Below, piece by piece: positions 58,240 through 64,000 of a stretch of DNA of 64,000 nt. Source of the stretch: [Clostridium] asparagiforme DSM 15981 (GTDB lineage Bacteria; Bacillota; Clostridia; Lachnospirales; Lachnospiraceae). A model generated the notes under the pieces. The model was given only the letters and a program-made list of their open reading frames with translations, did no database searches and was not told where the DNA came from. The position numbers and the translations under genes were made by a program. The stretch is taken from assembly GCA_025149125.1 (NCBI GenBank), contig CP102272.1, positions 2,232,001 through 2,296,000 on the forward strand, read 5' to 3'. Within the stretch, counting starts at the first letter, position 1; each line of letters begins with the position of its first letter.

Positions 58240-59133
58240 ATGATTGATTTACACACCCATACCTGTTGTTCGGACGGAGCCGACAGCGTGGAAACTCTTC
58301 TGCGGCGCGCGGAGGAACAGAAGCTGTCCGTCCTGTCCATCACAGACCACAACACGGTCGCGGCCTACCGCGGCCGTGGGATTTTGGAATACTCCGGGAC
58401 GCTGATCCCGGGAGTTGAGATCACCTGCATGTACCAGGGCGAGGTGGTGGAGGTCCTGGGCTACGGCTACCGGCTGGAGGACATGGAGGCCGAGCTTTCC
58501 CGCCATGTGCTGACCTTTGAGGAGAAGCAGAAGCGGGAGTTTGAACTGATCTGCGCGGCCTTCCGCCGGGCGGGAGCGGTCTTCGACCCGGCGGAAATAT
58601 CCTTTGACCCCACGAAGGAATCCAGCCGGAAAGCCTTTCTGCGCCATCTGAATCAATTTCCGGAGAACCGCCGCTTTTTCAGCAGCGATGAGACATGGCA
58701 GAGCTCTAAGGCGTTTACGCGGGAGGAGATTTACAACCCGGATAGCCGCCTTTACGTGGACGAAGCGCCCCTGTATCCGGATGTGCGCACCGCGGTGGAG
58801 ATGATCCACCGCAGCGGAGGGATCGCGTTTCTCGCCCACCTGTACATCTACGCCCACGCGCCGGAATTCCGGAGGCGGCTCTGGGAGATCGTCCGGGAAT
58901 TCGGCCTGGACGGCGTGGAGTGCGCCCACTCCGCGTTTTCGGCGGAACAGATACTGGATTTAAACGGTTTCTGCCGGGAGCACGGCCTGCTGAGAAGCGG
59001 CGGCAGCGATTACCACGGCAGCCGCAAGCCGGGCGTGAATCTGGGAACCGGGCGCGGGCAGCTGGATCTTACGGAAGAATATCTGGGAGAGTGGCCGGAG
59101 AAAATGCGCAGGGGATTTAATGCCTGCGGATGA
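58240..59133 (+). CDS. PHP-domain metal-dependent phosphoesterase
   Basis: 297 residues. PHP motifs: DLHTHTCCSDG (metal histidines H5, H7), SITDHNTVAAY, GVEITC, FLAHLYIY and GSDYHG. It is of the YciV/RNase AM-like type acting on 5'-phosphorylated nucleic acids or nucleotides such as pAp, but its place 11 bp behind murP suggests a link to cell-wall sugar recycling. Function in this operon is unknown. Confidence 0.88.
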   Translation: MIDLHTHTCCSDGADSVETLLRRAEEQKLSVLSITDHNTVAAYRGRGILEYSGTLIPGVEITCMYQGEVVEVLGYGYRLEDMEAELSRHVLTFEEKQKREFELICAAFRRAGAVFDPAEISFDPTKESSRKAFLRHLNQFPENRRFFSSDETWQSSKAFTREEIYNPDSRLYVDEAPLYPDVRTAVEMIHRSGGIAFLAHLYIYAHAPEFRRRLWEIVREFGLDGVECAHSAFSAEQILDLNGFCREHGLLRSGGSDYHGSRKPGVNLGTGRGQLDLTEEYLGEWPEKMRRGFNACG

Positions 59134-59182
59134 GAAAATGGATCGGTTTTACCGGATCCGCAGATGTGAATGGATCCATACC

Positions 59183-59223
59183 ACCGCCCTGAGGCTGGGA
59201 CTGCCGGCCTCGGGGCGGTTTTT
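59183..59223 (+). terminator. rho-independent terminator of the mur operon
   Basis: ACCGCCCTGAGGC / GCCTCGGGGCGGT (one G-U pair), T5 tail. Confidence 0.85.
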
Positions 59224-59314
59224 AGTACGCCCGGCCGCGCGCTGCCCCTCTCGGGCCTGTACCGGATGCCCCGGCCTGCCGCGCAGGTACAGCGCGCAAA
59301 AACATAGATAGACA

Positions 59315-59343
59315 TTTTCGCGTTTTTGTAGTAGTGTTATAAA
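59315..59343 (+). promoter_or_regulatory. probable promoter of the EamA gene
   Basis: TTTTCG (59315-59320), 17-bp spacer, TATAAA (59338-59343). Confidence 0.45.
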
Positions 59344-59435
59344 TTAATACGGCCTGCCGCGGCCGGAGAGGGCACTGCTGCTGTCTTTCCCGCCCGCAGG
59401 CCCGCCAAAGAAAAATATACACGGAGTGATACGCA

Positions 59436-60314
59436 ATGGAACGCAAGCATCTGATCGCAAAAGCAGAAATCGTCTTCTCGATGGCAGTATTCGGCACCAT
59501 CTCCATTTTTGTGCGGAACATTCCGCTGCCCTCCGCGGAGCTGGCGCTGTGCCGGGCTGTGATCGCGGCAGCCACCCTGCTTATATGGCAGATTCTGACC
59601 CGGACCATGGTGCGCTTTCAGGACATAAAAAAAGAGCTGCCCCTGTTGCTTCTCTCAGGGGCGGCCATGGGCGTGAACTGGATTCTGTTTTTCCAGGCTT
59701 ACAAATACACCAGCGTGGCGTTAGCCACCCTGAGCTACTATTTTGCACCGGTGCTGGTCACGGTGGCAAGTCCCCTGCTGTTTCAGGAACGGCTCACCGG
59801 ACGGCAGATGTTCTGCTTTGTCATGTCTACCCTGGGCCTGGTGCTGGTGATCGGTGTCAGCGGCGGCGCGGGAGCGGGGGACACGGCGGGGGTGCTCTTC
59901 GGCCTGGGAGCGGCGGTGTTCTATGCCGCCGTGGTGCTCTGCAACAAGGGAATCCGCAACGTGACCGGAATCAACCGCACCTACCTGCAGTTCCTGGCGT
60001 CCATCGCGGTGCTGCTTCCCTACGTGCTCTTCACCGGGGGCTTTCATCTGGCGGAGCTTCCGGCCAAGGGCCTCGCAAGCCTTCTGGTGGTGGGCGTCGG
60101 CTATACGGGGATCGCATACACTCTCTATTTCTCGTCCCTGCGCTATCTGAAGGGGCAGGAGGCGGCGATCTTAAGTTACATCGACCCGCTGGTGGCCGTG
60201 CTGGTGTCGGTGACCGTGCTGGCGGAGTCCGTCACCTGGCTGCAGGCGGCCGGCGGAGCCATGATTCTGGGCTTCACCATCCTGAATGAGCTGAAGCCGA
60301 AAGGGGCGGCGTGA
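59436..60314 (+). CDS. EamA/DMT-family transporter
   Basis: 292 residues, ten membrane segments in two EamA repeats (GAAMGVNWILFFQAYKYTSVALATLSYYFAPVL in the first, YTGIAYTLYFSSLRYLKGQEAAILSYIDPLVAV in the second). Likely exporter of amino acids or metabolites. Start ATG with ACGGAGTG upstream. Confidence 0.92.
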   Translation: MERKHLIAKAEIVFSMAVFGTISIFVRNIPLPSAELALCRAVIAAATLLIWQILTRTMVRFQDIKKELPLLLLSGAAMGVNWILFFQAYKYTSVALATLSYYFAPVLVTVASPLLFQERLTGRQMFCFVMSTLGLVLVIGVSGGAGAGDTAGVLFGLGAAVFYAAVVLCNKGIRNVTGINRTYLQFLASIAVLLPYVLFTGGFHLAELPAKGLASLLVVGVGYTGIAYTLYFSSLRYLKGQEAAILSYIDPLVAVLVSVTVLAESVTWLQAAGGAMILGFTILNELKPKGAA

Positions 60315-60375
60315 GTCACCGGCGGTTCGGCGGTTTCCCGCAGCGGAAAAACGTGTCGACGCGGCAGGATGTTTC

Positions 60376-61377
60376 TTATGATTTCCACAAAATATCCCGG
60401 TTCACCGTCCGGTAAAACAGCCTGCGTATCTCCTCAGGCTCCTTAGTCTGGCCCAGGATCCACATGATCTTTGTCACTGTCGCCTCCAGGGTCATATCGT
60501 AGGATTCAAGCAGCCCGAATTCCTGTTTGATGTTCTTGCCAACCTCGTAGACGGACATGTTGCTGCCTTCGTTGGTGACCTGGGTGGTCATGACTACGGT
60601 CTTGCCCAGGGCGGTCCAGCGGCCCACGGCCCGGTAGTAGTCCCCGGAGTCGTAGGAGGGCAGGCCGCCCACGCCGAAGGACTCGACGATCACCGCGTCG
60701 TAGTGTTCGGCCATATAGTCCAAAAGGGAGGCGTCCATGGACGGAATCAGCTTTAACAGCACCACGCCGGAGCTCATCTCATGGTAGAATTTCACCTGGG
60801 CGTGTTCCGGTTTGTCGTCCAGGTAAAACAGAATGTGGTCCTCCTGGATGGCCGCGATGTAGGGGAAATTGATGCTGGAAAATGCGTTGTAGCTCTTGGT
60901 CCGCTCCTTCTTGCCGCGGGTTCCGGCGATCACCTTGCCGTCAAAGACAATGTTCACCCCGTGAGCGCGGTCGTTGGAGGCGAAAAACAGGCTGTCCGCC
61001 AGATTGGTGCGCGCGTCGGTATTTTCCATGTCGATGGGCTTCTGGGCGCCTGTGATCACGATGGGCTTGGGGGAATCCTGAACCAGGTAGGACAGGGCCG
61101 CGGCGGTGTAGGCCATGGTGTCCGTGCCGTGGCAGATCACAAAGCCGTCGTAGCGGTCGTAGTGCTCCTCTATGGCCCGGGCGACGGCCAGCCAGTGGCT
61201 GGGCTGCATGTTGGTGCTGTCGATATTGAATACCTGAAGGCTGTCGATGTCGCAGTAGCGCTTGCTGTCCGGAACGTAGGACAGGATTTCCTCGGACGTG
61301 ATCACCGGTTTAAGGCCCGCGTCGCTGCGCTTGCACGCGATGGTGCCGCCGGTTCCTAACATCAATATGTGTTTCAT
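60376..61377 (-). CDS. ansA: type I (cytoplasmic) L-asparaginase
   Basis: 333 residues. Nucleophile threonine T12 in GTGGTIAC and the second catalytic triad in CHGTDTMAYTAAAL with the lysine in TGAQKPID. No signal peptide, so cytoplasmic. Converts asparagine to aspartate and ammonia. The start ATG at 61377 follows AAAGGAG; the 17 preceding codons have no ribosome site. A near-consensus promoter lies upstream. Confidence 0.94.
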   Translation of the reverse strand: MKHILMLGTGGTIACKRSDAGLKPVITSEEILSYVPDSKRYCDIDSLQVFNIDSTNMQPSHWLAVARAIEEHYDRYDGFVICHGTDTMAYTAAALSYLVQDSPKPIVITGAQKPIDMENTDARTNLADSLFFASNDRAHGVNIVFDGKVIAGTRGKKERTKSYNAFSSINFPYIAAIQEDHILFYLDDKPEHAQVKFYHEMSSGVVLLKLIPSMDASLLDYMAEHYDAVIVESFGVGGLPSYDSGDYYRAVGRWTALGKTVVMTTQVTNEGSNMSVYEVGKNIKQEFGLLESYDMTLEATVTKIMWILGQTKEPEEIRRLFYRTVNRDILWKS

Positions 61378-61432
61378 AGACTTCTCCTTTGAAGGGTAAA
61401 TTGAGAACGGTGTGCCGGTATGTTCCAATGCG

Positions 61433-61460
61433 ATTATATTCGATATTCGGCGTTTGTCAA
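61433..61460 (-). promoter_or_regulatory. near-consensus promoter of ansA
   Basis: Minus strand TTGACA (61460-61455), 16-bp spacer, TATAAT (61438-61433). Confidence 0.8.
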
Positions 61461-61567
61461 TAGCCTGAACCGGATCGGAACAGGGGAAGCGCCGGTTGAA
61501 TTTCCCGGGCGCCGCCCGGCGCAGTTTAAGAATCTATTACGAAAACCTGAAATTTACAATCCTCTCA

Positions 61568-61596
61568 TTGGTTTTTAGCAGGTTTCATGGTAGAAT
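61568..61596 (+). promoter_or_regulatory. promoter of the NfeD/SPFH operon
   Basis: TTGGTT (61568-61573), 17-bp spacer, TAGAAT (61591-61596). Confidence 0.55.
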
Positions 61597-61628
61597 GGAA
61601 TTAAATTCGTGAAAGGAGGGGATTCTGT

Positions 61629-62054
61629 ATGGTAGTAATCTATTGGATGATCGCGTTTCTGATCTTTCTTGGAGTCGAGGCGGCGACCACATCCCTGGCG
61701 AGTATCTGGTTTGCAGGGGGAGCGCTTGCCGCGCTGGCGGCGGCGGCCGTGGGACTGGGCGTAAAGGCACAGCTTATTGTGTTCGTTTTAGTTTCTTTTA
61801 TTCTGCTCCTGCTGGTACGTCCCCTGGCTTCCGGCTTTATGAAGGGGAAGGACACGAAGACCAATGTGGACGGCCTGGTGGGACGCAAGGCCGTGGTTAA
61901 GGAGCGGGTGGACAATTTGGCCGGCACCGGCACGGCGGTTTTGGGAGCAGAGACCTGGCTGGCACGTTCTGCGGTGGAAGGACAGATCTTCGAGCCGGGA
62001 ACTGTGGTGGAAGTGGCTGCGATCAGCGGCGCCAAGCTGATCGTCAAGGCATAA
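61629..62054 (+). CDS. NfeD-family protein
   Basis: 141 residues. Three hydrophobic segments (about 2-70, VVIYWMIAFLIFLGVEAATTSLA onward) followed by an OB-fold NfeD C-terminal domain (GLVGRKAVVKERVDNLAGTGTAVLGAETWLARS ... GTVVEVAAISGAKLIVK). The short, protease-less form. It pairs with the SPFH protein downstream, 26 bp away, as in the common nfeD-floA/qmcA gene pairs that organise membrane microdomains. Confidence 0.9.
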   Translation: MVVIYWMIAFLIFLGVEAATTSLASIWFAGGALAALAAAAVGLGVKAQLIVFVLVSFILLLLVRPLASGFMKGKDTKTNVDGLVGRKAVVKERVDNLAGTGTAVLGAETWLARSAVEGQIFEPGTVVEVAAISGAKLIVKA

Positions 62055-62080
62055 TGTAAGAGGTATGAAAGGAGAAAAGT

Positions 62081-63043
62081 ATGTTTTTTGAAGGACTGGG
62101 AACATTTTTGGTGGTAATTATCATTCTGGTAATCGTGCTGGCCATCGTCTCATCCTGCGTGCGCATCGTGCCTCAGGCCCGTGCGCTGGTGGTGGAGCGG
62201 CTGGGCGGTTATCTGGGGACTTACGGCGTAGGACTCCATATTCTGGTGCCCTTTATCGACCGGGTGGCCAGAAAAGTGGATTTGAGGGAGCAGGTGGAGG
62301 ATTTTCCGCCTCAGCCCGTAATCACCAAGGATAACGTCACCATGATGATCGACACGGTGGTATTTTACTATATCACGGACCCCAAGCTGTACGCCTACGG
62401 CGTGGAGCGTCCCCTGCAGGCCATCGAGAACCTGACGGCTACCACGCTGCGAAACATCATCGGCGATCTGGAGCTGGATGAGACTCTGACCTCCCGCGAG
62501 ACCATCAACGCCAAGATGCAGGAATCCCTGGATATCGCCACGGATCCCTGGGGTATCAAGGTCACCCGCGTTGAGTTAAAGAACATTATGCCTCCGGCCG
62601 CCATTCAGGAAGCCATGGAGAAGCAGATGAAGGCGGAGCGGGAACGCCGCGAGTCGATCCTGAGAGCAGAGGGCGAGAAGAAGTCCATGATCCTGGTGGC
62701 AGAGGGCCACAAGGAATCCGCGGTTTTAAATGCTCAGGCCGAGAAGGAAGCGGCCATCCTGCGCGCGGAAGCGGAGCGGGAGAAGAAGATCAAGGAGGCG
62801 GAAGGCCAGGCGGAAGCGATCCGCACCGTGCAGATGGCTCAGGCAGACGGTATCCGGTTCATCAAGGAAGCAGGAGCCGACAACGCGGTGCTGCAGCTTA
62901 AGAGTCTGGAGGCGTTCGCGGCGGCGGCCAACGGCAAAGCCACCAAGATCATTATTCCCTCGGAGATTCAGGGAATCGCCGGTCTGGTGAAGTCCATCGC
63001 CGAGGTGGCCGGGACCGAAAAAGCGGAGATGCCGGAAAAGTAA
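62081..63043 (+). CDS. SPFH/stomatin-like (QmcA-type) membrane protein
   Basis: 320 residues. An N-terminal membrane segment (about 8-28), an SPFH/band-7 domain (RIVPQARALVVERLGGYLGTYGVGLHILVPF ... VEDFPPQPVITKDNVTM), and a long Glu/Lys/Ala-rich coiled coil (about 185-265) are followed by a C-terminal region (KIIIPSEIQGIAGLVKSIAE). Oligomerises on the membrane as a scaffold, with NfeD as partner. Confidence 0.94.
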   Translation: MFFEGLGTFLVVIIILVIVLAIVSSCVRIVPQARALVVERLGGYLGTYGVGLHILVPFIDRVARKVDLREQVEDFPPQPVITKDNVTMMIDTVVFYYITDPKLYAYGVERPLQAIENLTATTLRNIIGDLELDETLTSRETINAKMQESLDIATDPWGIKVTRVELKNIMPPAAIQEAMEKQMKAERERRESILRAEGEKKSMILVAEGHKESAVLNAQAEKEAAILRAEAEREKKIKEAEGQAEAIRTVQMAQADGIRFIKEAGADNAVLQLKSLEAFAAAANGKATKIIIPSEIQGIAGLVKSIAEVAGTEKAEMPEK

Positions 63044-63197
63044 GAACGTTTTGACAGGAGGCCGGCAGCGCCGTTGGTGATGAACGCGCCTCCCAACCAA
63101 TATTATCATGACAGGACAGGGAAAACGTGTTATGAAAGCAGTCGATCAATCCACGAAACAGGGGACAAAGCTGCAGGAACAGGCCGGAGGCGCCGCC

Positions 63198-64000
63198 ATG
63201 GACAACAAGATTGTCAATGGCAGTATCTTCGGCCAGTTGTTGCTTTTTTTCTTTCCCATTTTATTTGGAACTTTCTTCCAGCAACTTTACAATACGGCGG
63301 ACGCCATGGTGGTGGGCCGCTTTGTGGGCAAACAGGCCCTGGCCGCGGTGGGCGGCAGCACCAGCACGCTGATCAACCTGCTGGTTGGTTTTTTTATAGG
63401 CTTATCCAGCGGCGCCACGGTGGTAATTTCCCAGTATTACGGGGCGGGCAAGGCGGATAAGGTGCACTGGGCGGTACATACCTCGGTGGCGTTTTCCGTG
63501 GTCGGCGGATTGGTGATGATGGTGGTGGGCATTGCCTGCGCCCATCCGGCGCTGGTGGCAATGAAAACGCCTGACGACGTGATGGGACACTCCATGATTT
63601 ATCTGCGCATCTATTTCATAGGCACTGTGGCTAACCTGCTCTACAATATGGGAGCGGGCATTTTGCGCGCGGTGGGCGACTCCAAGCGGCCGCTGTATTT
63701 TCTGATCATCAGCTGTTTTATCAACATTGCGCTGGATCTGTTCTTTGTGGCGTATTTAAAGATCGGCGTGGCGGGGGCGGCCCTGGCTACGATCCTTTCC
63801 CAGTGCATCAGCGCGGCCATGGTGATGGTGTGCCTGATGCGGACCAAAGACATTTACCAGCTGGTGTGGAAGGCGGTGCGCATCGACCGCAGGATGCTGC
63901 GCAGGATCGTGCGAATCGGTTTCCCGGCGGGCATGCAGTCCATCATGTACAATGTCTCCAACGTGATCATTCAGACCGGCGTCAACACCCTGGGCACGGA
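63198..64000 (+). CDS. MATE-family efflux transporter (3' end outside window)
   Basis: The first ~267 codons of a MATE carrier (NGSIFGQLLLFFFPILFGTFFQQLYNTADAMVVGRFVG, GFFIGLSSGATVVISQYYG). ATG 63198 is preferred because GGAGG is seven bases upstream; an in-frame ATG at 63132 with weaker site would add 22 residues. It is a different subgroup from the MATE protein at 49846. Continues past the end of the window. Confidence 0.9.
   Translation, partial: MDNKIVNGSIFGQLLLFFFPILFGTFFQQLYNTADAMVVGRFVGKQALAAVGGSTSTLINLLVGFFIGLSSGATVVISQYYGAGKADKVHWAVHTSVAFSVVGGLVMMVVGIACAHPALVAMKTPDDVMGHSMIYLRIYFIGTVANLLYNMGAGILRAVGDSKRPLYFLIISCFINIALDLFFVAYLKIGVAGAALATILSQCISAAMVMVCLMRTKDIYQLVWKAVRIDRRMLRRIVRIGFPAGMQSIMYNVSNVIIQTGVNTLGT

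Larger units (their letters stand above)
59134..59435. other. 302-bp intergenic region with terminator and promoter
   Basis: Holds the mur operon terminator (59183-59223), some GC-rich sequence without ORF, and the EamA promoter (59315-59343). Nothing else recognised. Confidence 0.6.

Overview
The window reads as a chromosomal segment of an anaerobic, GC-rich Firmicute of the class Clostridia, most likely Lachnospiraceae-like. This is inferred from gene content: many PTS systems, a sigma-54 activator of the PAS/AAA+/Fis type, acetate kinase, rubredoxin/ferredoxin proteins, FeoAB with a DtxR-family repressor, meso-diaminopimelate dehydrogenase, a YtaF-type sporulation membrane protein, CarD, and GGAGG-type ribosome binding sites. 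The exact genus cannot be read from the sequence. No rRNA gene, tRNA gene, CRISPR array, transposase or phage gene was recognised. The density is that of an ordinary core and metabolic region, with about 60 protein genes.

Layout. 0-4.2 kb: end of a mannose-class PTS IID gene, a polyol-phosphate-type dehydrogenase, mannose-6-phosphate isomerase, HPr, ProC, and an enzyme I that consists only of its N-terminal half. 4.3-5.7 kb: two unknown genes on the minus strand. 5.8-13.2 kb: acetate kinase overlapping a sigma-54 activator, then a clear -24/-12 promoter with an upstream 18-bp inverted repeat driving an MFS carrier, a MalY/PatB-type PLP enzyme, an NhaC antiporter and a dipeptidase remnant. 13.4-14.8 kb: two multi-domain rubredoxin/ferredoxin proteins. 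15.2 kb: a membrane-anchored metal-binding (HMA) protein behind a DtxR/IdeR-like box. 15.6-19.7 kb: RelA/SpoT-domain protein, diguanylate cyclase, solitary MazF. 19.7-24.8 kb: beta-glucoside PTS and 6-phospho-beta-glucosidase, a CDF metal exporter with an attenuator-like leader, an AEC carrier.

25-35 kb: HAD phosphatase, SUFU-like protein, TRAP transporter DctPQM, LysE exporter divergent from an XRE-cupin regulator, Dus, DAP dehydrogenase, HD-domain protein, CarD. 35.5-41.9 kb: SDR, LysR, and a MarR-controlled heterodimeric ABC exporter. 42-45.2 kb: feoB-feoA divergent from a DtxR-family gene, with two copies of a dispersed hairpin repeat. 45.3-49.6 kb: metallo-hydrolase, glycerol kinase and DhaK-DhaL-DhaM. 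49.8-54.6 kb: MATE, YtaF, a secreted membrane-anchored protein, SpoU methyltransferase, ECF S-component. 54.9-59.1 kb: MurNAc recycling operon (RpiR regulator, MurQ, MurP, PHP protein). 59.4-64 kb: EamA carrier, asparaginase, NfeD plus SPFH pair, start of another MATE gene.

The points I consider most worth attention are: (1) separate HPr, EI-N-only and single-domain DhaM proteins that together recreate the EIIA-HPr-EIN domains of the fused enterobacterial DhaM; (2) a complete sigma-54 control unit; (3) the paired rubredoxin/degenerate-rubrerythrin and ferredoxin-rubredoxin proteins; (4) a small dispersed family of hairpin repeats, one copy of which fills the feoA-feoB gap; (5) a DtxR-like box on a metal-binding membrane protein about 30 kb from the feo/dtxR locus.
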